Source of the DNA: Limnobacter alexandrii
Lineage (GTDB): Bacteria; Pseudomonadota; Gammaproteobacteria; Burkholderiales; Burkholderiaceae_B
Assembly: GCF_005871185.1 (NCBI RefSeq)
Contig: NZ_SWKN01000006.1
Coordinates: 832,014-896,013, forward strand
DNA: 64,000 nucleotides
Direction: 5' to 3'
Position numbers and translations under genes: made by a program. How positions within the stretch are numbered: the stretch's first letter is position 1; each line of letters begins with the position of its first letter. Below the pieces are notes generated by a model. It did no database searches, was not told where the DNA came from, and worked only from the letters and a program-made list of their open reading frames with translations. Of the stretch, positions 9,701 through 16,657 are shown in pieces.

Positions 9701-9854
9701 GATGCACCATGAACATTCATTTCAAGACGACCTGAGCTTGAGCGACTTGCCCGAAGGTGGCATGGGTCTGGCCTTCATGCGCATGGTGTCACAGCGCTTT
9801 GTGTACCAAGCCAAGCAGAATCAACAGGACAATCGCCTGCTTTTGCTGCTTTAA
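6771..9854 (+). CDS. REC-PP2C-REC-pseudoPP2C-HATPase partner-switching regulator
   Basis: This 1027-aa protein (GTG start) combines opposing activities on an STAS partner. Domains in order: receiver 1 (about 12-130; phospho-acceptor D61, K in LSKPV); coiled linker; SpoIIE-type PP2C phosphatase (about 165-410) with metal ligands in VSGDH, LLDVSGHG, YSDGVTE and EDDVSIL; receiver 2 (about 452-570; D500, K in MTKPV); coiled linker; a second PP2C-like region (about 600-840) whose motifs are lost (CGK, LNMAGQD, YFYPREC) except IDGDLSLL; and a C-terminal RsbW-type ATPase (about 870-1027) with SEALTNVMLHG, IEDQGN and EGGMGL. Known relatives are HsbR and SypE. Phosphatase and kinase in one chain imply that phosphorelay input decides the state of the upstream STAS protein. 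Confidence 0.9.
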   Translation: MTEKDSDKQLPRILVVDDSVVERNLFVHMVAKWGYPVEFASSGQEAIKLIERDRFQLVLADWQMPGMQGTELCVAIRQLNLGQYTYIILMSAQNDEEFLIKALDAGADDVLSKPVDGNELEARLQSAVRRIELQAQLARKTNELAHAHDVIAQDLRAVSGLQRSFLPEVQSPYQGLNYQWLSVPSKYVSGDHLQVFELQRDVYGFYLLDVSGHGIPAAVKSMQLVQMFADRSNTSIVFEGRLGSDGQRIVSKPRDVVARLNRLFQQTESDLSYFTMIYGVFNTATHHVSLCQAGHPSPLLVSKGTKAEMLGSGGYPVGLFDLDDFEDIELTLSDEDALILYSDGVTEVLSASSEAFGEERLVEFVNQQCSQGRWSDLAERIQMRVQHWGGPVIAQKGFEDDVSILMLAPRPGVLDQGNVVDSDRQVPELVFRLQEVQANLFTPSVVKAGKSIVIVDDSRSFLRIFEAMLHSWGYTVHSAKNGHEALTLIEKHQPDLVLTDWDMPGMSGIELCEQVRAQKQNAYTYIIMITGYASRDDLLNSLRVGADDFMTKPVNPSELKVRLKTAERIADLHTGLERRHTELSQLYEALQRDMREVSRIQRALLPKSKQEPWPFAIQTIYQPQGYVCGKQMGLLETQANEHGFFMLNMAGQDTATALQTMALARWFSMARATRVLFPVEESSSKIRRYLASPEQVLAQLSSISPSLKDEPPQFDLLYGLINLDQGTLLVAGIGDWAMVMAQPGLAPLFVGAHGESEPAAPRLGQVIYQGVITPGSRLYFYPRECGGTLGVPNPETWQQSVLLEDTQGHVLTREFSRLLDSGQQTSGIDGDLSLLGIQWRESFEVERIVLPSARVSELVDEFVQTGLSLQDEFSAYDHALKLGEFLNCIAFSAVADTVNIGVLSRAVRAFVEDLAYTEEVCYNTDLVVSEALTNVMLHGFRDKRPEPARLTVLAFQHGVGVLIEDQGNCIPAQVLARMHHEHSFQDDLSLSDLPEGGMGLAFMRMVSQRFVYQAKQNQQDNRLLLLL

Positions 9855-9864
9855 AAAAGCCGGT

Positions 9865-10737
9865 TTATGTTTTGTCTTCGCCTGTTGCAGGTGTTTCAGG
9901 CGCAACCCAGCCCGTGGGCTGCAATGCCGGATTGTTCGGCATTTCCTCGGCCATTTTGTCGATCAAACCCACAATGCGTTCATCAACAAATTTGCTGGCC
10001 GATTTTTGCAGGGCTCGGGATACTTCCGATTCAATGGCTGTCATGGCCAGGGGGCGAATTTTCCAGATCAGTTGTGCCAGCCTCGGTAGTTCTTCCTTGG
10101 GGGGCAGGTTGTCACCATACTGGTCGAGCTCTTTCACAAACAGTGAAACAGCTTGGTCGCAAAAGCTTTCAAGGTGACCGCGCAGCGACGCAATCAAATC
10201 CAGCAAGTCGAGCAAAGGCAGTCCTGCACTGGCCATCTCCGCGCCGGCGTGCAGAATTTTCGGGCTCGGCGCACGGTAACGCAAACCGTCAGGTTCCAGC
10301 AAACCCAGCTCGATAGTTTTGGCAAGCGCACCACGGCTCAGGCTGGTACCGAACATGGTGGCCAAATGCACCGGGTTGTAATTCTTGGGAATTTCATCTG
10401 TCCACGGGCTGGTGATCGCATGCGTTAAACCCAGCAACTGGCGAAGGTCGTAACCCTTGTCGATTGCATCCAGCATTTCCTGAATGTTGCTCAAGGTGTA
10501 ACCGCGACCCAGCATTTGTCCAATAAGCTTGAGCCGTGACAAATGGTCTTCGCTGTAGAAACCCACACGCCCACGTTTCTCGGGCGGGGCCAGCAAGCCC
10601 CTGTCCTGATAAGCACGCACATTGCGCACGGTGGTGTTGGCAGTGCGCGCCAGTTCGTCAATGGTGAACTCGCGACCCTGTCCACTGCTGGAAGTGTCTT
10701 TGTTTGCCGACGATTTTTTGAAGCGGAATGAAACCAT
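9865..10737 (-). CDS. MerR-family transcriptional regulator
   Basis: The 290-aa product has an N-terminal MerR winged-helix domain: FTIDELARTANTTVRNVRAY, then the wing region and a dimerisation helix around QEMLDAI. The long C-terminal region (about 100-290) is mostly helical and matches no effector domain I recognise, so the ligand is unknown. The gene ends 10 bp from the divergently read switch gene's stop and is divergent from pldA, which it may regulate. It lacks an obvious metal-binding cysteine cluster, which argues against a metal-responsive MerR. Confidence 0.8.
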   Translation of the reverse strand: MVSFRFKKSSANKDTSSSGQGREFTIDELARTANTTVRNVRAYQDRGLLAPPEKRGRVGFYSEDHLSRLKLIGQMLGRGYTLSNIQEMLDAIDKGYDLRQLLGLTHAITSPWTDEIPKNYNPVHLATMFGTSLSRGALAKTIELGLLEPDGLRYRAPSPKILHAGAEMASAGLPLLDLLDLIASLRGHLESFCDQAVSLFVKELDQYGDNLPPKEELPRLAQLIWKIRPLAMTAIESEVSRALQKSASKFVDERIVGLIDKMAEEMPNNPALQPTGWVAPETPATGEDKT

Positions 10738-10798
10738 TTAGGAATTGTAACCAAATGTGAGAGTATCTAGCCAACCAAGCTCGATGCAGTGCGCGATT

Positions 10799-11887
10799 AT
10801 GAACAAACCCTTACTCCTTGTGCTGGGCCTTCTGAGCCTGCACGGCTGGGCCAAGGCCCAAGATATTCAAAACAAAACGCTGGATGAAGAAGCACTCCGG
10901 GCCTGCCTGTTTCTCGAAGACGATCAAATTCGCCTTCGTTGCTTTGATGATGCCACAGGCAGAAGCCTGGTGGTCAAAGATGGTTCAGCGCCTGAAGCAG
11001 CTGCAGCCATTGATGGCGGTTTGTTGTTGTACAAACGCAGCGAAGACACAACACTGAGCTGGCTGGATCGTCGCTGGGAGCTTGCACCTTCAGCCAAACG
11101 GGGCACCTTTTCCATTCGTCCCTATCAGCCCGTGTATTTGTTGCCGGTGTATCACAACAAATCGCCAAACCTTCGCCCCACCAGTCCGAACCCGGCCAAC
11201 ACCGTGCAGCCCGGCGATGAACCCGAGAACCTGGACCGCAATGAGTTGAAATTTCAGTTGAGCCTGAAAACCAAGGTGATGGAAAACATGTTTGGTGACA
11301 ATGGCGATTTGTGGTTTGCCTACACGCAATCAAGTCGATGGCAGGTCATGAACCAGGATATTTCCCGTCCGTTTCGCGAAACCAATTACGAGCCTGAGCT
11401 GATTTTTACCTGGCGTTCCAGCTGGAGCGAGTTCAGGGAAGCCACCGGCTGGGAGCCGCGCCTGCTGGGTTTGAGCTTGAACCACCAGTCCAACGGGCGA
11501 GCCTTGCCCTTGTCCCGATCCTGGAACCGCTTGATCGGCATGGTTGGGTTTGAGCGAGAAAACACCATGGTTCAATTCAGGCCGTGGTTGCGCATTGCCG
11601 AAGATGCCGCCGAAGACGACAACCCCGACATCAGCGACTTCATGGGCCGAGGTGACATGTTGCTGGTTCACAAACACAACGGCCATGAGTATTCTCTGCT
11701 GACTCGCCACAACTTTCGCGGTGGCGATGAATCCCGGGGCGCAGTTCAATTCGATTGGGCCTTCCCGCTGACCAGTAACTTGCGCGGGCACTTGCAATAC
11801 TTCACTGGCTTTGGCGAAAGCTTGATTGACTACAATTACAAGTCTGATTATTTGGGTGTCGGTTTGTCCTTGGTGGGGTGGTATTGA
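10799..11887 (+). CDS. pldA: Outer-membrane phospholipase A (OMPLA)
   Basis: PldA is a calcium-dependent outer-membrane barrel enzyme that hydrolyses phospholipids misplaced in the outer leaflet. The product (362 aa) has a signal peptide and the family signature: HQSNGR with H229 and S231, and RSWNR supplying N243. The His-Asn spacing of 14 equals that of E. coli OMPLA. The C-terminus ends VGLSLVGWY, a typical barrel end with aromatic residue. The frame is open from 10757. ATG at 10799 is preferred because the signal peptide follows directly, although no clear Shine-Dalgarno is seen. The N-terminal 100 residues before the barrel are longer than in enterobacteria. Confidence 0.9.
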   Translation: MNKPLLLVLGLLSLHGWAKAQDIQNKTLDEEALRACLFLEDDQIRLRCFDDATGRSLVVKDGSAPEAAAAIDGGLLLYKRSEDTTLSWLDRRWELAPSAKRGTFSIRPYQPVYLLPVYHNKSPNLRPTSPNPANTVQPGDEPENLDRNELKFQLSLKTKVMENMFGDNGDLWFAYTQSSRWQVMNQDISRPFRETNYEPELIFTWRSSWSEFREATGWEPRLLGLSLNHQSNGRALPLSRSWNRLIGMVGFERENTMVQFRPWLRIAEDAAEDDNPDISDFMGRGDMLLVHKHNGHEYSLLTRHNFRGGDESRGAVQFDWAFPLTSNLRGHLQYFTGFGESLIDYNYKSDYLGVGLSLVGWY

Positions 11888-12756
11888 ACGTGTGGTTGAA
11901 AAGTGCTTTTTTTGCGTGCCTGTTGTTCACTCATGTCGCGCAAGCCAAAGAGCCCGTGGTTTTTGTATTGGCCGCCACAGACAATGTGGTGGTCAGCAAT
12001 CCGAAAGGTCAGAAGTACAGTGCCCTGCCCACCCAGCGCCTGTTGCACGGACACACCATTGCAGTGCCCAAAGGCGAGCGCTTTTCGGTGTTGGTATTGA
12101 ATACAGGCAATCGTCGGGTTTACGACGGGCCGGCCCGGCTCAAAGTAATTGCAGACACAGTTCGCGTGCTCAGCGGGCCGTCTGTGAAGGTGTTTCCAGT
12201 TGAGCAAGCCCACCTGGATTTGATCGATCAATGGATGAATTTGTACGCTCGCCCGCGCGGTGTGTTGCCTGTTAAAAACGACAAGGGGCAAGCCAGCGAG
12301 AACAATCCCCTTCGGGTGTTGCAGCCCATTGACGGTTCGCTTCTGCTCACCCGGTCCCCGGAATTCGTATTCCAGGGCGACTTGCCGCGAGAAGGCAATT
12401 TGATGTTGTTTGATTCAAGGGGCAAACGGTTTTGGGTTGAACCGCTGGAGAGCGAGTACGTGAGTTTGCCACCTGCCGCCAAATTTGATTGGGGACAAAG
12501 TTTCACTTGGGAAGTGCGGCGCTTGACTGGTGGCCGGGTCATCAGCGGCAGCTTTCACATTGCCAGCGAGGAAACTGCACGCAGCTTGCTCGAAGCTCGA
12601 GTGCCCGACACGGACGACACCTTGCCAGAATCAAGGCTGTTCTATGGCATGCGCCTGCAACTCGCCAAAGCCTTCAAGGAAGCCAGCGTGGTTTGGGAGT
12701 CCTTGGGCATGGTGTTGACTGAACAAGGTCAACCCAGCCGAATTTCCCGTCAATAA
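11884..12756 (+). CDS. Secreted protein of unknown function, coupled to pldA
   Basis: A 290-aa product with a clear signal peptide (WLKSAFFACLLFTHVAQA) and no further membrane segment. The first half is beta-rich and looks like a FecR- or SH3-like fold. A second beta-rich segment (about 145-235) may be immunoglobulin-like. A short helical C-terminus begins near PESRLFYGMRLQLAKAF. The start is ambiguous: TTG 11884 overlaps the pldA stop by 4 bp, and GTG 11878 and GTG 11890 are alternatives. GGTGGGG lies just upstream. Translational coupling to pldA suggests an envelope-related role, but no function can be assigned. Confidence 0.75.
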   Translation: MNVWLKSAFFACLLFTHVAQAKEPVVFVLAATDNVVVSNPKGQKYSALPTQRLLHGHTIAVPKGERFSVLVLNTGNRRVYDGPARLKVIADTVRVLSGPSVKVFPVEQAHLDLIDQWMNLYARPRGVLPVKNDKGQASENNPLRVLQPIDGSLLLTRSPEFVFQGDLPREGNLMLFDSRGKRFWVEPLESEYVSLPPAAKFDWGQSFTWEVRRLTGGRVISGSFHIASEETARSLLEARVPDTDDTLPESRLFYGMRLQLAKAFKEASVVWESLGMVLTEQGQPSRISRQ

Positions 12757-12760
12757 TTTC

Positions 12761-14659
12761 TTAGCCGTCCAGTTCTTCCCAGCGGGCATACGCTGCTGCA
12801 AGTTCATTGTCCAAAGCAACCATGCGAGCTTGTGCAGCAGTCACTACACTGGCTTCCTGCTGGTAAAAACCGGGATCCCCAATTTTAGCCACAAGTGCTT
12901 CTTGCTCGGTTTCCAGTTTCTCGATCAAAGCGGGCAGCATTTCGAGTTCGCGTTGTTCTTTGTACCCCAGTTTTTTGGTTTTCTTGGCTGGGGGCGCAAT
13001 CGTGGGTGAAGCACTTGATGCAGCAGTGGGCATGTTGGGCTTGCTGCCCGTATTGGCCCAGGGGTCGGTGCTACGTTGGCGCAGCCAGTCGTCGTAACCA
13101 CCCACATAATCGCCCACCACGCCATCGCCTTCAAACACCAGGCAGCGGGTCACAATCTGGTTCAAAAATTCCCGGTCATGGCTCACCAAAATTAAGGTGC
13201 CTTGGTAAGCCATCAGTTTTTCTTCCAGCAACTCAAGCGTTTCAATGTCCAGGTCGTTGGTGGGCTCATCCAGCACCATGACGTTCGAGGGCGTTGAAAA
13301 CAACTGGGCCAGAATAAGCCGTGCACGCTCACCGCCCGATAAACTTCGCACCGGTTGGCGCGCGCGGTCGGGTGTGAACAGAAAGTCTTGCAAATAGCCG
13401 ATTACATGCTTGGCCTGCCCGTCGATGGTAATGAATTCCTTGCCTGCACCAATAATTTCTACCGCAGTGTCTTCTTCATTGAACTGGCTGCGCAGCTGGT
13501 CAAAGTAGGCAATTTCCAGTTTTGTGCCCAACTTAATGTGGCCTGAGTCAGGGGGTAACTGCCCCAGTAACACTTTCAGCGCAGTGGTTTTGCCAATGCC
13601 GTTGGGGCCCAGAAAACCAATTTTTTCACCGCGCAAAATGGTGTTGGTGAAATTGCGCAATATCGGCAAATCACCCAGCTGTTTGTTGATGTTGGTTAGC
13701 TCGGCCACCACCTTGCCGCTCCGCTCAGCCTCTTGCACTTGCACCTTGGCGCTGCCCACCACATTGCGTCGGTCAGAAAACTGTTTGCGCATTTCCATCA
13801 AGGCGCGCACTCGGCCCTCATTGCGGGTGCGTCGTGCTTCAATGCCGCGTCGAATCCACACTTCTTCTTCGGCCAGTTTTTTGTCAAACAATGCGTTGGC
13901 TTTTTCCTGAGCATGCAGAAACTCGGCCTTGCCTTTCAAAAATCCCTCATAGCCACCAGACCAACTTTTGAGCATGCCTCGGTCCAGGTCGCACACACGG
14001 GTGGCCAGTTTGCGCATGAAAGAACGATCGTGGCTCACGAAAATTACGGCACCTTTGAACTGGCGAATCTGTTCTTCCAGCAATTCAATGCTGGGAATGT
14101 CAAGGTGGTTGGTCGGCTCATCAAGCAACAGCACATCGGGGTTACTCACCATGGCTTTGGCCAGCATCACCTTGCGTTTCATCCCGCCTGACAACTTGGC
14201 AAATGGCAAATCGGGAGGCAACTTCATGCGCGAAAGCATTTGATCCACTTCGCTTTCGAGGTGCCAGCCGTGATGCTCGCCCAATTCATGCTGGGCAAGC
14301 TCCAGTGTTTTCGCCTGCTCAGGTGTTAGCGAGTCATGATCAAGCGGGCCCAGCGTACGGCTCATGCTGATGTGCTTGCCCAAGGCACCAAAGCCCTGCG
14401 CCACCACATCAAAAATGGTGTCATCGTGTTCTTGTGGCACAGCCTGTTCAAGGCAGGTCATGCGAATTCCGTCTTGCTTGATCACCAGGCCATCTTCCGG
14501 CGTGGTTTCGCCAGTCAGGATGCGGAACAGGGTACTTTTACCGGTACCGTTGCGGCCCACCAAGGCCACGCGTTCACGTTCTTCAATTGAAAAATCAACC
14601 TGATCCAGCAGCACGGTGGTACCTATCCGGTACGTGGCGGCTTTTAAACCCAACAACAT
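12761..14659 (-). CDS. uup: ABC-F ATPase Uup
   Basis: A duplicated ATP-binding cassette protein without membrane domains (632 aa), as in ABC-F family members that act on ribosomes; Uup loss raises precise transposon excision in E. coli. Cassette 1 has GRNGTGKST, LSGGMKRK and LLLDEPTNHLDI. Cassette 2 has GPNGIGKTT, LSGGERARL and VMVLDEPTNDLDIETLELLE, the latter typical of Uup. A C-terminal coiled coil (after a Pro/Lys-rich linker near KKTKKLGYKEQRELE) also fits Uup. ATG 14659 has AAAGGA upstream, while the open frame extends to 14710. It lies 2 bp after the Nudix gene and is last in the mre-rod operon. Confidence 0.9.
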   Translation of the reverse strand: MLLGLKAATYRIGTTVLLDQVDFSIEERERVALVGRNGTGKSTLFRILTGETTPEDGLVIKQDGIRMTCLEQAVPQEHDDTIFDVVAQGFGALGKHISMSRTLGPLDHDSLTPEQAKTLELAQHELGEHHGWHLESEVDQMLSRMKLPPDLPFAKLSGGMKRKVMLAKAMVSNPDVLLLDEPTNHLDIPSIELLEEQIRQFKGAVIFVSHDRSFMRKLATRVCDLDRGMLKSWSGGYEGFLKGKAEFLHAQEKANALFDKKLAEEEVWIRRGIEARRTRNEGRVRALMEMRKQFSDRRNVVGSAKVQVQEAERSGKVVAELTNINKQLGDLPILRNFTNTILRGEKIGFLGPNGIGKTTALKVLLGQLPPDSGHIKLGTKLEIAYFDQLRSQFNEEDTAVEIIGAGKEFITIDGQAKHVIGYLQDFLFTPDRARQPVRSLSGGERARLILAQLFSTPSNVMVLDEPTNDLDIETLELLEEKLMAYQGTLILVSHDREFLNQIVTRCLVFEGDGVVGDYVGGYDDWLRQRSTDPWANTGSKPNMPTAASSASPTIAPPAKKTKKLGYKEQRELEMLPALIEKLETEQEALVAKIGDPGFYQQEASVVTAAQARMVALDNELAAAYARWEELDG

Positions 14660-14661
14660 GT

Positions 14662-15522
14662 TTAGTCCTTTCGTATTTGTTTGGCGGTGGCCAGCGCCAG
14701 TGCGCAGCACAAGGCAGCATCGGGGGTGAATTGCCAGGCATTGATTGCCTCAACGCAGGCTTGGGGCGTCATCAACTGGAATGCGCCTACCTCGCCGTCG
14801 CGGTTTTTGGGGCGTCGCCCCGGCTTTAACTGGCCCTGAAACAGAATGACTGTTTCGTGATGCCAGCCACCATACAGCAAGGGGCGGCTTAACACCAGTT
14901 CATGCGGGTCTAAAGGTTCAATCCAGGCAAAATCGTCTGAATTCAGCCCGGCTTCCTCATCCAGTTCTCGCCACAAGGTGCCTTCAATGCTCTCGGCGCT
15001 GGCAATGCCGCCTGCGGCCAAATTGTCCAGCATGCCCGGGTTGTCGTGCTTGGTCATAGACCGCACACCCGTCCACACGCAGCCTTTGTGGTTCTCCACG
15101 TGTACATGCACTGCCCGGCTGCGCAAGCCCAGTGTTTTGAACAAGGCCCGTTCGGCGGTGGCCAGTACCTCACCTTGCTGCGTCAGCAGCAGTTGCTCTT
15201 CATTGCGCCAACCCGGTGCCAGCCCCAAGGCTTTCAGCATATTGCCTGCTGTGGCCAGTTTGGCGCTCAGCGCTTGCGGGCCTGTGGTGTCGGTGCATGC
15301 AATGCCCGCCCCGGTGTGCGTGCAGGCCAGGCCAGCTGCATTGAATACTTTCTCGAAGGTGGGCCGATGCTGTGTGTCCCAGTGGCCCATGTGCTCGCCA
15401 TTGAGGAACCATTCGATAAACTGCTGGGCAGGCGTGCTTGTGTTGTCGCGCCAGCGGTCAACAAAAGGTTTGAACTGCGTTGGCAAGGTGTTTTGCAACC
15501 AGGCTTTGCTGGCGTGAATCAT
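14662..15522 (-). CDS. Nudix hydrolase with DUF4743-type N-terminal domain
   Basis: The 286-aa product has an N-terminal domain like that of thiamine-pyrophosphokinase-related Nudix proteins and a C-terminal Nudix fold. The Nudix box is complete: G-x5-E-x7-RELDEEAGL, starting at GGIASAE. Members hydrolyse nucleoside diphosphate derivatives; the substrate here is unknown. GAAGG lies before the ATG at 15522. The gene sits between rodA (10 bp) and uup (2 bp) in the same direction, so it is probably transcribed with the cell-shape operon, without an evident functional link. Confidence 0.85.
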   Translation of the reverse strand: MIHASKAWLQNTLPTQFKPFVDRWRDNTSTPAQQFIEWFLNGEHMGHWDTQHRPTFEKVFNAAGLACTHTGAGIACTDTTGPQALSAKLATAGNMLKALGLAPGWRNEEQLLLTQQGEVLATAERALFKTLGLRSRAVHVHVENHKGCVWTGVRSMTKHDNPGMLDNLAAGGIASAESIEGTLWRELDEEAGLNSDDFAWIEPLDPHELVLSRPLLYGGWHHETVILFQGQLKPGRRPKNRDGEVGAFQLMTPQACVEAINAWQFTPDAALCCALALATAKQIRKD

Positions 15523-15532
15523 GACAAGGCCT

Positions 15533-16657
15533 TCAGGTTTGGATCAGCTTTTTGGTGTTTTGAATACTCATCAAAATACCAGCACCCATGCCAAGGGTCA
15601 CCATGGCAGTGCCGCCATAGCTCATCAACGGCAAGGGCACGCCCACCACCGGCAAAATGCCACTGACCATGCCAATGTTCACAAATGCATAGGTGAAGAA
15701 AATCAAGGCCATGGCGCCAGCCATGAGGCGAGAAAACAGTGTGGGCGCATTGCCCGCAATCACAAGGCCGCGCACAATCAGGCAAGTGTAAAGCGTCAGC
15801 AGCACCAGGCAGCCCAGCAGGCCGAATTCTTCGGCAAGTACTGCAAAAATGAAGTCAGTGGTGCGTTCGGGAATAAACTCCAGATGCGTTTGCGTGCCCT
15901 GTAAAAACCCTTTGCCGGTAAACCCCCCGGAGCCCACGGCCACTGTGGATTGAATAATGTGAAAACCTTTGCCAAGCGGATCTTGCGTGGGGTCTAGCAA
16001 AGTGAGTACCCGCTGGCGCTGGTAATCGTGCATCATCGTCCAGAACACGGGCAGGCTGGCTAAAAATAAAGTAGTCAGCCAGGCCAGCACTTTCCATGAC
16101 AAGCCTGCAAAGAAAATCACAAAAAAGCCCGAACCCAACACCAGCAAGGCAGTGCCCAAGTCGGGTTGTTTCAGAATCAAAACGCCAGGAATGACCAAAA
16201 TAACCGAAGCCACGGCAAACTCTCGCCAACCTGACACATTCTCCCGTTGCTGGAAAAACCAGGCCAACATCAGCGGCATGGCAATCTTCATGATTTCTGA
16301 CGGCTGAATCCGGATGAAACCCAGATTAAGCCATCGTTGTGCCCCTTTCGAAATGTCGCCAAACAATTCCACAGCAATCAGCAAAATTACCCCCACCACA
16401 TAAAGCGGTACGGCAATTCGCATCAAAAACTGCGGTTTCAGGTTGGCGGTCACCCACATCACCATGAAGGCAATCAGCAAGTTGCGCGAATGGTCGAGGA
16501 ATCGACCCTCAAAATCGAAGGCAGCACTGTATTGGGTAATCAATGCAAACACCACCAATGACAGCAAAATGGTGCTGAGCACCGGGTCAAACACGGTGAT
16601 GAATGGCTTGATGCGGGGCCAAATGGGCTCACGTTGAATGGCGCGTGTGCGGTTCAT
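15533..16657 (-). CDS. rodA: Rod-shape peptidoglycan glycosyltransferase RodA
   Basis: RodA is the SEDS-family polymerase that builds glycan strands with PBP2 during elongation. The 374-aa product is very hydrophobic with about ten transmembrane helices. It has family segments such as KQPDLGTALLVLGSG (conserved Asp region), the long periplasmic loop GKGFLQGTQTHLEFIPERTTDF, and PLPLMSYGG near the end. The start ATG overlaps the mrdA stop by 4 bp (ATGA), showing translational coupling to its PBP2 partner. Confidence 0.95.
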   Translation of the reverse strand: MNRTRAIQREPIWPRIKPFITVFDPVLSTILLSLVVFALITQYSAAFDFEGRFLDHSRNLLIAFMVMWVTANLKPQFLMRIAVPLYVVGVILLIAVELFGDISKGAQRWLNLGFIRIQPSEIMKIAMPLMLAWFFQQRENVSGWREFAVASVILVIPGVLILKQPDLGTALLVLGSGFFVIFFAGLSWKVLAWLTTLFLASLPVFWTMMHDYQRQRVLTLLDPTQDPLGKGFHIIQSTVAVGSGGFTGKGFLQGTQTHLEFIPERTTDFIFAVLAEEFGLLGCLVLLTLYTCLIVRGLVIAGNAPTLFSRLMAGAMALIFFTYAFVNIGMVSGILPVVGVPLPLMSYGGTAMVTLGMGAGILMSIQNTKKLIQT

